Positions 53,852 to 62,673 are shown, numbered from the stretch's first letter. The stretch: DNA of 64,000 bases from Coleofasciculus sp040219735 (GCA_040219735.1 JAVJRX010000036.1); one strand, 5' to 3'. Numbers and translations: made by a program. Notes: generated from the letters alone by a model not told the origin.

Positions 53852-54619
53852 ATGGACAAACAACAAATTCATGTCCTATTAGTGGAGGATAGCCCCAGTG
53901 ATGCTCGCTTGCAGCGTCACCGATTTTCACGCTTAGATCCGAACGAATGGCAACTGTATCATGTTGAACGACTCGCTGATGCGATTGAGAGTTGTGCTAA
54001 TCTCCCCATTGATGTGGTTTTGTTAGACCTGAATCTTCCTGATGCTGATGGCTTAGACACCGTTACTGAATTCCGAGAGGCTATTCCCCATCTTCCCATT
54101 GTCGTGTTAACGGGAAATAACGACGAAGAATTGGCACTGGGGGCAATGGCTTATGGGGCGCAAGATTATTTGCTCAAGGATGATATTACAATTCCCCTAT
54201 TAGTGAAAACAATTCGCTATGGGATTGAACGGGGACAAATTATCAAAAAACTCCAGGACAGTGAACGACGTTTCCGGGGAATTTTTAATCAAACCTTTCA
54301 ATCCATGATGTTGCTGACACCAGAAGGATTGATCGTGGATATCAATCAAACGGCATTAAATTCGAGTGGCTATAAATTAGATAATTTGCTAGGTTTACCC
54401 CTGTGGCAACTGGATTGTTGGAATCACTGTCAATCTCTACAACAGTGGTTGAAAACGGCGATAAAAAAGGCGGCTGACGGTGATTTGGTTCGTCAGGACG
54501 TCCAGTTTCGGAAACGGGAAAGCGTGATGGTTCGCATGGATGTTTCCCTTAAACCGTTAAAAGATGAGGAAGGAAAGGTTGTTTTAATCATTGCCGAAGG
54601 GCGAGACATTAATGATTGA
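53852..54619 (+). CDS. Response regulator with C-terminal PAS domain
   Basis: Protein of 255 residues: REC (1-125; VEDSPSDARL, VVLLDLNLPDADG with phospho-acceptor Asp, VLTGNND, LLKDD in place of the usual KP) and one PAS domain (about 137-255: FRGIFNQTFQSMMLLTPEGLIVDINQTALNSSGY). No effector domain, so it may relay signals within the complex. Ten bases after the preceding stop, third gene of the operon. Confidence 0.88.
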   Translation: MDKQQIHVLLVEDSPSDARLQRHRFSRLDPNEWQLYHVERLADAIESCANLPIDVVLLDLNLPDADGLDTVTEFREAIPHLPIVVLTGNNDEELALGAMAYGAQDYLLKDDITIPLLVKTIRYGIERGQIIKKLQDSERRFRGIFNQTFQSMMLLTPEGLIVDINQTALNSSGYKLDNLLGLPLWQLDCWNHCQSLQQWLKTAIKKAADGDLVRQDVQFRKRESVMVRMDVSLKPLKDEEGKVVLIIAEGRDIND

Positions 54620-54639
54620 CATTCGTCTTCCTAACATCT

Positions 54640-54667
54640 GTAGAGACGTAGCATGCTACGTCTCTAC
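54640..54667. repeat. 28-nt perfect palindrome after the HstK operon
   Basis: GTAGAGACGTAGCATGCTACGTCTCTAC, perfect and without a loop. 20 bases after the stop of the REC-PAS gene. Same family as 42301-42332. Confidence 0.8.
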
Positions 54668-54771
54668 TTTGTTGGTGTTTTCAAAGATTCCCTGCGTGAT
54701 GTTTCCCGGGTTCATACTTAATTAGCGTTTATAACGGGCAAAGGCAGACAGGATTAATGACAAATGATCAA

Positions 54772-55974
54772 TTAGCAATGAGCCATAAAATCAAATAAGG
54801 CGTGGGCTAGCTCAAGTTTGTGGCACGGTTGAACCGACTCAAGACGTCCTTGTTTATCAATGAAAATAGCTTGATTCGTGTCGCTGGCGAATCCTACATT
54901 AGGCAGATCAATGGGATTAGCCGCGATCGCGTCTAAATTCTTGGCGTTTAATTTTTCTAAAGCAGGCTTGACAATATCGCCTGTTTGTGCTGCGAAGCCA
55001 ATTAACTGTTGATGGGTTTGTTTACGCCGTCCGAGTTCTGCCAAAATATCGGGTACAGGTTCTAAAGGTAAGGCAGTCGGAAGCTGGGCTTTTGGCAATT
55101 TCTCGGATGCATAATCGGCAGGTTTGACATCAGCTACGGCGGCTGCCATGATTACCAGATCTGCTTCTGGGAAATACGCTAACATTACCTGAGCCATTTC
55201 TGCGGCACTGACGACTGAAACTGCCTGAATATCCGGGGGAATAGGTTCAGTTAGGGGCGCATGAACTAATGTTACGATTGCTCCCCGATCCTTGGCGGCT
55301 TGTGCCAATGCCAGTCCCATTTTACCCGTAGAGGGGTTACCAATGAAGCGCACGGGGTCTAAATGTTCTCTGGTGCCACCGGTACTAATTAAAACCTTTT
55401 TCCCGACTAAATCCCGCTTACCGCCTGTGTATAACAACGAATGAATGGAAGTAAGAATTTCTCTGGGTTCTGCCAATCGTCCTGCACCGACGCGATCGCA
55501 CGCCAATCGTCCTGCACCGGGTCCTACGGTATGATACCTGGAATCGCTCAAAACTTGCTGCCAATTCCGCTGTACCGCCTGCTGTTCCCACATATCCGTA
55601 TTCATTGCTGGGGCAAGGAGTATGGGACAATGGGAGGCGAGAACGGTATTGGTTAATAAATTATCGGCTAAACCGTGAGCTAACTTGCCCAAGGTGTTAG
55701 CGGTAAGCGGGGCGATCACGAATAGATCAGCCCATTCGCCCAACTCGATATGAACTGGGCGATCGTGAATTGGCTGCCAAAATAGGCGATCGGTATAAGC
55801 CTGATGGCGCGATAGGGTGGAGATTGTCAGGGGTGTGATGAACTCTTGAGCCGCTTGGGTGAGAATAACCCGAACTTGCACCTGAGCCTGAAACAGAGTA
55901 GAAATGACCTGACAAACTTTATAGGCGGCGATACCACCGCCTATACCTATCAATACTCGCCTAGACTCATTCAC
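54772..55974 (-). CDS. coaBC: Bifunctional phosphopantothenoylcysteine decarboxylase/ligase
   Basis: Makes 4'-phosphopantetheine in coenzyme A synthesis. 400 residues: N-terminal flavin CoaC domain (GIGGGIAAYKVCQV, PAMNTDMWEQ) and C-terminal CoaB ligase (VLISTGGTREHLDPVRFIGNPSTGKMG, AAVADVKPADYASEKL). The start is GTG, overlapping the DUF2555 stop as GTGA. A short duplication is visible near 55490-55520 (ACGCGATCGCACGCCAATCGTCCTGCACC). Downstream of DUF2555 in one transcript. Confidence 0.95.
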   Translation of the reverse strand: MNESRRVLIGIGGGIAAYKVCQVISTLFQAQVQVRVILTQAAQEFITPLTISTLSRHQAYTDRLFWQPIHDRPVHIELGEWADLFVIAPLTANTLGKLAHGLADNLLTNTVLASHCPILLAPAMNTDMWEQQAVQRNWQQVLSDSRYHTVGPGAGRLACDRVGAGRLAEPREILTSIHSLLYTGGKRDLVGKKVLISTGGTREHLDPVRFIGNPSTGKMGLALAQAAKDRGAIVTLVHAPLTEPIPPDIQAVSVVSAAEMAQVMLAYFPEADLVIMAAAVADVKPADYASEKLPKAQLPTALPLEPVPDILAELGRRKQTHQQLIGFAAQTGDIVKPALEKLNAKNLDAIAANPIDLPNVGFASDTNQAIFIDKQGRLESVQPCHKLELAHALFDFMAHC

Positions 55975-56183
55975 GCTTCATCATAGGCTTCTAGGTCTAG
56001 CAAGTAGAGGTAGGGTTCTGCTAACTCTGGACGTTGGAAGGCTAGCGCCCGCAGCAAATGCCAGTCATCTAGTCCCGCAAACGCATTGTCGTAATCGTCT
56101 CGTTCTAAACGTCCAGCTAATTCAGTAACATCCTGTTCCGTGAAAGCCGACAAATCACGCTGGGACATGGTTAACGTTGCCAT
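55971..56183 (-). CDS. DUF2555 protein
   Basis: 70-residue acidic protein of a cyanobacteria-specific family with the pattern LERDDYDNAFAGLDDWHLLRALAFQRPELAEPYLYLLDLEAYDEA. Function unknown. Its TGA overlaps the GTG start of coaBC, so the two are translationally coupled. Confidence 0.82.
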   Translation of the reverse strand: MATLTMSQRDLSAFTEQDVTELAGRLERDDYDNAFAGLDDWHLLRALAFQRPELAEPYLYLLDLEAYDEA

Positions 56184-56385
56184 TGCTCACGCCTCTCTTG
56201 AATCGGATTAATGTACACTGCGGAGAGCACTATTACTGCCGCGTTTCTATTATCGCCATTCCACAACAGAACTGGGGATTTTTTTTGTGAAGGCTTTGTA
56301 AGGTTTTTCGGATTGAATCATGAATCCCAAACCCAAGAATTAACCCTAGAGAAATAAACAACATCTCTAGGGTCAACTTTTGCGA

Positions 56386-56459
56386 TCGGAGCGGCGGGAT
56401 TTGAACCCACGACCCCCACTACCCCAAAGTGGTGCGCTACCAAGCTGCGCTACGCCCCG
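56386..56459 (-). tRNA. tRNA-Pro (GGG)
   Basis: 74-nt cloverleaf on the minus strand starting CGGGGCGTAGCGCAG, anticodon stem CCACT/AGTGG with a TTGGGGT loop (anticodon GGG), T-arm GTGGGTTCAAATCCCGC and acceptor CGGGGCG/CGCTCCG, discriminator A. Confidence 0.95.
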
Positions 56460-56544
56460 CGAAACCTTCCCTAGATTATCATAAGATCTATCATTTTAAC
56501 AACTTTAGATATTTTTCCCATTTATAGCCACGTCTAGAACCCTC

Positions 56545-56910
56545 TCAAAATACTATTAGAGACTGAGCCGCTTGCAGTAAACCCGGAACAGCTGCGGCTT
56601 GCCAACTTCCCTCACAACGACGTTCCTGGTTCAAAATAAAGCGTAGCGTATAGGCAGAAGGATAACCCTCCACTTCCATCCAGAGCCAATCACTTTCGGC
56701 TTCACAGGTGATTTTCTCCTCATCGACTAACTCATCAGCGATGTCTTCAATAGCTTGAGCAAGCTGTGCTAACAATCGACAAAAATCGTCTAACTCCGCC
56801 TGAGTCAGCTCAATTGCCCACTCATCAGTACCCACTAACCCCTGGTAATGAGTTGCCTGAGGATTCCAACCTAGACGCCAACCTGAGCCACTTTTGACAA
56901 TCCGTTCCAT
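56545..56910 (-). CDS. DUF1818 protein
   Basis: 121-residue protein of a cyanobacterial/plastid family: MERIVKSGSGWRLGWNPQATHYQGLVGTDEWAIELTQAELDDFCRLLAQL and a C-terminal AVPGLLQAAQSLIVF. Function unknown. The heptamer repeat lies at the start codon and replaces any clear ribosome site; the upstream in-frame ATG at 56916 is inside the repeat. Confidence 0.82.
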   Translation of the reverse strand: MERIVKSGSGWRLGWNPQATHYQGLVGTDEWAIELTQAELDDFCRLLAQLAQAIEDIADELVDEEKITCEAESDWLWMEVEGYPSAYTLRFILNQERRCEGSWQAAAVPGLLQAAQSLIVF

Positions 56911-56943
56911 GGTCATTGGTCATTGGTCATTTGTCATTTGTCA
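56911..56943. repeat. GGTCATT/TGTCATT heptamer array at a gene start
   Basis: Four to five 7-nt units directly upstream of the DUF1818 ATG. Same class as at 590-623. Confidence 0.75.
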
Positions 56944-56988
56944 GGGTTTGAGGAACATTTATATAACTTAACTTGAATCATGATTGCT

Positions 56989-57351
56989 TCATTGCTTTTC
57001 CAACCAATCTCGGATTACCATCTCAACGGTATGAGGAGATACCCCAACCAACATGGCAAGAGCTTCTACCAACAGGGCAAAATCTAGCATTCGGGAAATT
57101 GTTTCAGCGCCAAAGAAGCCCAAAAACTGATTCAACATTTGCTGGACTTTCCGGCGACGCGAATCAACGATGAATAACTGATTATTGAAGCCAAACTCTT
57201 CAATCATTGATGATTTGGGGGGTTTTGGTGGATAACCTGCACCTGATGTTTCTGTACTTAGAGTTTCCGATTCCGAGGATAATTTAGGTGAAGAATTTAC
57301 TATCCAGGAAGGATTGGAACTCTCTAGAACTGGATTGGAGGAATGATTCAT
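56989..57351 (-). CDS. Hypothetical protein, shortened paralogue of 57601-58206
   Basis: 120 residues. The N-terminal half (NPVLESSNPSWIVNSSPKLSSESETLSTET) and IVDSRRRKV, FLGFFGAETISRM, ALLVGVSPHTVEMVIRDW match the neighbouring larger protein. The middle of the neighbour (about 75 residues from YKRYHAEF to NHPTSAKR) is absent. The frame remains open, so it may be an expressed deletion derivative. A pairing site in the C-terminal region seems kept. Function unknown. Confidence 0.6.
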   Translation of the reverse strand: MNHSSNPVLESSNPSWIVNSSPKLSSESETLSTETSGAGYPPKPPKSSMIEEFGFNNQLFIVDSRRRKVQQMLNQFLGFFGAETISRMLDFALLVEALAMLVGVSPHTVEMVIRDWLEKQ

Positions 57352-57600
57352 GGTTACTTGATCATGAGTTTAATATTGTTTTAACTCAGCCAGTAAGTTG
57401 TATCATTGGTGTTTGCTTCGGATGAGTCCAATATTCACAAAACGTAATATCCTCATCTGGAGCATTATTAAGCAGGTTGGTGGAAATAAACTCAACCTTA
57501 TGAAGTTATGTTAACAAGCCTCAAACCCTTACAAATTTACCCTTGCTTCCCCAGCTTCCCCCGCTCCCCCTCACCACAACACTTATTCAGCAGACCCTAC
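57352..57600. other. Spacer between the two paralogues
   Basis: Contains a C-rich stretch CTTCCCCAGCTTCCCCCGCTCCCC (9-nt-type filler) and no supported gene. Confidence 0.35.
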
Positions 57601-58206
57601 TTAGTTCCTTGGCGAATCTCGAATTATCTGAATTGTATAAGGAAATACACCCACCAACAGGGCAAAGGCTTCGTCAGGTATTTTGGCAATTGTTTCGGCA
57701 TCAAAAAAGCCCTCAAACTGACTCAGAATCTTCTGGGCACGTTTGGCTGATGTGGGATGATTGGTTATTTGTATCGTTAGTTGCGCCCACTGGCGGCGAA
57801 TTAAACAAGCACGTTTTCGCTCATCGGCTGATTCTGGAGTGAGCAACCTCATATCCCCCACAGGTATCACTTGCCGACAATCATGATCAAATATTCCACC
57901 GACGGCGGCACCAGGTCCAGCAAACTCGGCGTGATAACGTTTATAGATAATTAAACCATTCCGACGACACGGATCAACAATTGATAACTGATTATTTAAC
58001 CCAAATTTTTCAGTCATTGATAATTTTGGCTTTTCGGATGGGATACCTAAAGCCGATGTCATTGATGATTTGGATGGTTCAGGCGAGACACCTGAATCTA
58101 ATGTCTCTGTGCTTGGTTTGTCCGATTCCGGGGATAATTTAGGCGAATGATTCACTATCAAAGAATGATTGGAACTCTCCAGACCTGGATTTTTAGGCTG
58201 GTTCAT
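57601..58206 (-). CDS. Hypothetical protein with conserved GPGAAVGGIFDHDCRQ segment
   Basis: 201 residues. N-terminal disordered Ser/Pro-rich part (1-80); C-terminal globular part with RRNGLIIYKRYHAEFAGPGAAVGG, IFDHDCRQVIPVGDMRLLTPESADERKRACLIRRQWAQLTIQI and a helical end (AKRAQKILSQFEGFFDAETIAKIPDEAFALLVGVFPYTIQIIRD). The start at ATG 58206 aligns with the paralogue's start; GTG at 58212 is the longer option. I do not recognise the family. Next to the paralogue and to a pseudogene, in a repeat-rich neighbourhood. Confidence 0.62.
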   Translation of the reverse strand: MNQPKNPGLESSNHSLIVNHSPKLSPESDKPSTETLDSGVSPEPSKSSMTSALGIPSEKPKLSMTEKFGLNNQLSIVDPCRRNGLIIYKRYHAEFAGPGAAVGGIFDHDCRQVIPVGDMRLLTPESADERKRACLIRRQWAQLTIQITNHPTSAKRAQKILSQFEGFFDAETIAKIPDEAFALLVGVFPYTIQIIRDSPRN

Positions 58207-58260
58207 TGTCACTAGGGCAGGGGTTTACTCCTGTTTTAACGCAATCGCCGTTGTGCTTAT

Positions 58261-58690
58261 CTACAAACTCCTAATCGCTGCCAATTGAGCCAGGATTGCA
58301 TCCTCAGTGTCATAGTCCAGCAATTCTGGTGCTGCTTCTGAGGAAACGGTTTCAGGCGGCTGAATTCTTTCCCACTCAATGGTACGCTGAGAGTGCTTTT
58401 GCTAAGAGGACTGGTTCTATATAATCCAATTCCTGGCGGATGCGGGTAGAATCGACCACCCAATACTGTTCTAAATTGTAGGGCAAACTCCAACTGTCTG
58501 GCATTAGGGATGGCGACGCAATCACGACTTCACCGTTCTATCCAGCCACTTGCCCAATGCGTCTAATCCGTTGTGCTTCCGTTGGAAATTGTGCCTCTGC
58601 TATATTGTAAACCTTACCAGTGGCTCGGTCATCGGTAATCGCCATGTATTGATTAACGAAGTATCAACATCAATGTGATAGCTGCCTCTT
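58261..58690 (-). pseudogene. NAD-dependent epimerase/dehydratase-like, C-terminal remnant
   Basis: Reading down from about 58690 gives DDRATGKVYNIAEAQFPTEAQRIRRIGQVAG, a TAG where Trp is expected, NGEVVIASPSLMP, LEQYWVVDSTRIRQELDYIEPVLLAKALSAYH, a stop, and then in another frame TIEWERIQPPETVSSEAAPELL and the natural end DAILAQLAAIRSL. The pattern STRIRQELxYxEP...IEWERxxPP is the C-terminal end of cyanobacterial NAD-dependent epimerase/dehydratase proteins. The N-terminal Rossmann part is missing. Dead gene. Confidence 0.72.
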
Positions 58691-58761
58691 AAAAACTGTT
58701 CCCTGTTGTTTAAGGTAAATTTATAGTGGCATTTAGCACCCATTAGCACCCATTATCAACT

Positions 58762-60033
58762 ATGCAACTGCTGTGCATCAGCAACGGTCACGGAGAAGAT
58801 GTTATTGCTGTCCGAATTTTACAGGAACTCAACGCTAACTCAGATGCGCCGGAATTAGCAGCATTGCCGTTAGTGGGTGAAGGTGCAGCCTATAGGCAAT
58901 TGGATATTCCGATTGTCGGACCGGTGCAAACAATGCCCTCTGGTGGTTTTATCTATATGGAAGGGCGTCACCTGCTGCGGGATGTGCAGAGTGGTTTGCT
59001 GAAATTGACATGGGCGCAATTGAAAGCTGTTCGCCGTTGGGCTAAACGGGGAGGGGTTATTTTAGCGGTGGGGGATATTGTACCACTTTTGTTTGCCTGG
59101 TTGAGTGACGCCCCCTACGCCTTTGTCGGGACGGCTAAATCGGAGTATTATCTGCGGGATGAAGCGGGATGGTTACCGAATCGTCAGCGCCGGGAAGGAT
59201 GGTCTGGTTCTGTGTATTTGCCGTGGGAACGTTGGTTGATGAGTCGCAAGCGCTGCAAGGCGGTGTTTCCTAGAGATAAACTAACGACAGAAATTTTGCA
59301 AAAATGGTCAATTCCGGCGTTGGATTTAGGGAACCCAATGATGGATGGGATTGAACCCGAACAGCCAGAACCGATATTCTATGAACTTGATGCTGAACAA
59401 AAAGAGATGCAGCGTCCTTTGGTGGTTACCTTATTGCCCGGTTCGAGAATACCAGAGGCATACCAGAATTGGCAGAAAATCGCCCTAGCTGCGAATGGGT
59501 TATTAGATGCTTACCAGCAACGATCTGTGGTGTTTCTCGGCGCGATCGCACCTGCTTTGAGTCTTGAACCCCTACAAGAAACGTTGACCGGGTACGGATG
59601 GCGTCAGCAGCCTCTAGAAGACATTGAGGTGAATCTGAAGTTAAATGACCCAACCGCGATCGCGTTTACCCAAAAGAATGGCACATTGGTACTAACCCAA
59701 GAAGATTATAACCTTTGCCTGCTCAAAGCAGACTGCTGTATTGCCATGGCAGGAACCGCAACCGAACAATTTGTCGGATTAGGAAAACCTGCGATCGCGA
59801 TTCCTGGAACGGGTCCTCAATACACCCCAGCTTTTGCCGAAGCGCAAACGCGACTATTAGGACCATCCTTAATTTTAGTCGAACAACCGGAGCGAGTTGT
59901 CCAAGTCCTACAGAAGTTGTTACGAGATCCTGATCGCTTGCAACTGATTGCCGAAAATGGTCGCCGTCGTATGGGTCAATCTGGTGCAGCGCGGCGCATT
60001 GCCGATTGTTTGATGGAACGATTTGAGAGATAA
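58762..60033 (+). CDS. Lipid-A-disaccharide synthase-related protein
   Basis: LpxB-like glycosyltransferase-fold protein of 423 residues typical of cyanobacteria. N-terminal CISNGHGEDVIAVRIL, AVGDIVPLLFAWLSDAPYAFVGTAKSEYYLRD, GNPMMDGIEP, VTLLPGSRIPEAYQNW and a late AMAGTATEQFVGLGKPAIAIPGTGPQYTP. Whether it makes a lipid A disaccharide is not shown; true LpxB differs. Substrate unknown, probably a glycolipid. Confidence 0.88.
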   Translation: MQLLCISNGHGEDVIAVRILQELNANSDAPELAALPLVGEGAAYRQLDIPIVGPVQTMPSGGFIYMEGRHLLRDVQSGLLKLTWAQLKAVRRWAKRGGVILAVGDIVPLLFAWLSDAPYAFVGTAKSEYYLRDEAGWLPNRQRREGWSGSVYLPWERWLMSRKRCKAVFPRDKLTTEILQKWSIPALDLGNPMMDGIEPEQPEPIFYELDAEQKEMQRPLVVTLLPGSRIPEAYQNWQKIALAANGLLDAYQQRSVVFLGAIAPALSLEPLQETLTGYGWRQQPLEDIEVNLKLNDPTAIAFTQKNGTLVLTQEDYNLCLLKADCCIAMAGTATEQFVGLGKPAIAIPGTGPQYTPAFAEAQTRLLGPSLILVEQPERVVQVLQKLLRDPDRLQLIAENGRRRMGQSGAARRIADCLMERFER

Positions 60034-60114
60034 TTCTAACCTTTGAAAGATGTTAGTTTCAGAGAAACTATTGTATCCCTGAACAGGAGATGCACTAAAA
60101 ACACGATAAAACTC

Positions 60115-60528
60115 ATGCCCAATCTCGTCGAGACTGCCATCAACGCTGGTTCGTTCAACACCCTAGTCAAGGCGGTTGAGGCTGCCAATTTAGTCGATAT
60201 CCTCAAGAGTCCTGGTCCCTACACCGTTTTTGCACCTGTCGATGAGGCATTTGCTAAACTGCCAGAGGGAACCTTAGACACTCTATTGCAGGATATTCCC
60301 AAACTTAAGAAAATTCTTACCTATCATGTTGTCTCCGGAGATGTCAGAAGCGATAACCTGCTAGAGTTACAAGAAGTGCCAACTCTGGAAGGTTCAATAT
60401 TAGTGATCGATACATCCAGTGGTTATAAAGTGAATCAGGCGATCGTGGTTAAACCGGATATCCTGGCGGATAACGGTGTCATTCATGTGATTGATTCAAT
60501 CTTGATGCCAGCAATAATATCCAGTTAA
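60115..60528 (+). CDS. Fasciclin (FAS1) domain protein
   Basis: Single FAS1 domain, 137 residues from the ATG at 60115 (MPNLVETAINAG). H1/H2 motifs: YTVFAPVDEAFAKLP and a C-terminal NGVIHVIDSILMP. FAS1 domains support adhesion. No signal peptide is visible in this start. The frame is open from 60043 with a TTG, but the leader is not conserved-looking. Confidence 0.88.
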   Translation: MPNLVETAINAGSFNTLVKAVEAANLVDILKSPGPYTVFAPVDEAFAKLPEGTLDTLLQDIPKLKKILTYHVVSGDVRSDNLLELQEVPTLEGSILVIDTSSGYKVNQAIVVKPDILADNGVIHVIDSILMPAIISS

Positions 60529-60573
60529 TTTTTTTTTGATGTTACGTACTCAGTCACTAATTTGTTAGCTTTA

Positions 60574-60609
60574 ATACCCAAAACTATTCCTCAGTAAAGT
60601 TTTGGGTAT
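60574..60609. terminator. Bidirectional hairpin between convergent genes
   Basis: 12-bp perfect arms ATACCCAAAACT / AGTTTTGGGTAT with a 12-nt loop, between the fasciclin stop (60528) and the PEP-CTERM stop (60652). No long T run on either side. Confidence 0.6.
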
Positions 60610-60651
60610 CCTCTCAATATTTTCAGTCGTTTTTAGTGGTGGTAAGCCGCC

Positions 60652-61569
60652 CTAATCTGCCTTCATTCGCTTACGTTTTGCCGCTAAGAAACCACCCAAG
60701 CCAAATAGCCCTAATAATGTGGTAGGTTCTGGTACAGATGCGATATCAGATTCGTCACCAAATTCTCCCGATGGATCTGTAGGCGGTTCTTCTGCAACAG
60801 GTGCTTCGGGTTCAGTTACAGAAGGTTCTTCTGCAACAGGTGCTTCGGGTTCAGTTACAGAGGGTTCTTCTGCAACAGGTAGTTCGGGTTCAGAATCGAG
60901 AGGTAATAAGGAGATAGGTGTGGGTAAAAAGTCTACTGGAGTGATTGAAGTGTTGAAAGATACTAAACCCGGCTTGATCGAGTTATTCTTAGCAAGAGAC
61001 ATCGCCGTTTGGGTAAAACCGCCACTTACGCTCAGATTAACACTGGAAGGGAAAAGTACAGAGGCGGTAGCATTCCCGCCAAACAGAACCCTACAGGTAC
61101 TCTCTAGACAGCCTTGGATATCACCATAATTATAGTTACCTGCAACAATTTCATTATCCCGGAAAAAGACATCAAACTCAGATAGTACGTTGTTCTGAGA
61201 ATCTAGAATAGAACCCTGCAAATCAATACGATTGATAAATGGTAAAAGGGAGCTAGGTAGGAGTTCCTCCAAATAGTCTTCAACATGAGTAAGACCAAAA
61301 GTTAATTCTTCATCTTCTGCATCAGATAACCGCCCCCGGGCATTATCGACAATGATTGTACTCTCGAAATTTACCTTTTGTGGCTGAGCAATTAGCTCTT
61401 GAAACTCTGGTGGTAAGAATTGTGATACAAATGGATTAACGTTTACCTGAAAAGCTACAGCTCCAGAAGAGTCTATTTGTGTCAAGCTAGCTGCCTCAGC
61501 GGGAGCCATTCCTACCACTCCAAGAGCTATAAATCCGGCTCCAGCAATTGCCATGGATAACTTGTTCAT
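60652..61569 (-). CDS. PEP-CTERM protein with acidic Pro-Glu repeats
   Basis: Predicted surface protein of 305 residues: signal peptide (1-27, ending AEAA), beta-rich domain (about 30-215), three acidic repeats of the form EPSVTEPEAPVAE (about 228-262), and the PEP-CTERM tail VPEPTTLLGLFGLGGFLAAKRKRMKAD. Repeats are a strict 12-residue period in DNA also. The repeats are a flexible spacer. First in transcription order is 62735-63739. Confidence 0.83.
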   Translation of the reverse strand: MNKLSMAIAGAGFIALGVVGMAPAEAASLTQIDSSGAVAFQVNVNPFVSQFLPPEFQELIAQPQKVNFESTIIVDNARGRLSDAEDEELTFGLTHVEDYLEELLPSSLLPFINRIDLQGSILDSQNNVLSEFDVFFRDNEIVAGNYNYGDIQGCLESTCRVLFGGNATASVLFPSSVNLSVSGGFTQTAMSLAKNNSIKPGLVSFNTSITPVDFLPTPISLLPLDSEPELPVAEEPSVTEPEAPVAEEPSVTEPEAPVAEEPPTDPSGEFGDESDIASVPEPTTLLGLFGLGGFLAAKRKRMKAD

Positions 61570-61771
61570 GTCGATTTTTTAATCTCCTGCTTAGATGTAC
61601 GTGTTCCTTCTTAATCTATGGGATGTAACAACTTATTTAGGTAAAGTTAATGTGACTGTCTGTAAAGTTTTGATAAATATTATGGCGAGTCAAGTTCCTG
61701 TTAATGTGAAGAGAAAAAAAGAGCTAGATAGCTCCCTTAAATGCAATATAATTTCTCTGATGAAAGATTTA

Positions 61772-62542
61772 CTATTTTTTCTGCTTACGTTTGGCATTCA
61801 ACAAACCTCCCCCAGCTAATAAACTTCCTAGTAAAAAGGAGGGTTCTGGAGCAGAGGGTACAGATGGAGGGTCTAGAGGGGTTGCTGTTTGGGTAACATT
61901 AAAATTCACACCAGTGCTAACCAATACTGAGCTTGGTAAATGTAAACTAGGATACAAAAAAGCTAGCGCAACATTAGTCGTAATGGAACCTGTACCATTG
62001 ATCATACATATACCATTCAGACAAGGTTTAATACGATTATAGTCATAACCACCGATAATAACTTCATCGGTAACCTTATTGTAGGAGAAGTCAAAACTAG
62101 AAAGGGATTGGTTCTGACTATCTAAAACTTCTCCGTTCAGGTTAATAGAACCGAGAGAAATTGCTTGAGAAAATTCGGAAAATAAACCGGAAAAAATGTT
62201 AGGCAAAGAGTTGTGGGCGTCGCTCAGGGGAAGGGTTAATTCCGTATCACCTGAGTCATGTAATCGACCACTGAGATTATCAAAAATGATACTCTGTTCT
62301 ACAGTTGCTATAGCTTTGTTCCCATTAAACACAATACCCGGAAGAGCGGGTAGTTCACTGCTCAACAGTGAAATCACATTTGATTCCAAAGTGACCGTGC
62401 CACTATAATCAAGCCGTGTACAGTTAAGTTGAAGTTGTCTACAGGTATCAAGTGTCACTTGAGCTGCCTCGGATGGAGCCGCACTAACTGCTCCGAGAGC
62501 CATAAATCCGGCTCCGATGATCGCCACCGATAAGCTTTTCAT
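61772..62542 (-). CDS. PEP-CTERM protein
   Basis: 256 residues: signal peptide (about 1-26), beta-rich body with repeated FDNLSGRLHDSGDTELTLPLSD-like pattern, and the C-terminal APEPSFLLGSLLAGGGLLNAKRKQKK, a PEP-CTERM tail. It resembles the neighbour at 60652 in body layout (VNF/FDN...RLxDxxDxELT, SQNxxLSxFDxxxxxxEIxxGxYxYxxI), so these two are paralogues by tandem duplication. Confidence 0.82.
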   Translation of the reverse strand: MKSLSVAIIGAGFMALGAVSAAPSEAAQVTLDTCRQLQLNCTRLDYSGTVTLESNVISLLSSELPALPGIVFNGNKAIATVEQSIIFDNLSGRLHDSGDTELTLPLSDAHNSLPNIFSGLFSEFSQAISLGSINLNGEVLDSQNQSLSSFDFSYNKVTDEVIIGGYDYNRIKPCLNGICMINGTGSITTNVALAFLYPSLHLPSSVLVSTGVNFNVTQTATPLDPPSVPSAPEPSFLLGSLLAGGGLLNAKRKQKK

Positions 62543-62673
62543 ATTGATTGTTTTCTATTGTAGATTTACGAACTCCCTCTTAATCTATGAGATGTTTATA
62601 CCGGATCAGGTAAAGGAACCGTGAAGTTTTGATGAAGTTTCTGGATCGTTACGTCGTGGGGAGGCGATCGCAC

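Noticed and set aside
58257..58493. 78-codon minus-strand ORF
   Set aside because: It is an out-of-frame shadow of the epimerase pseudogene.
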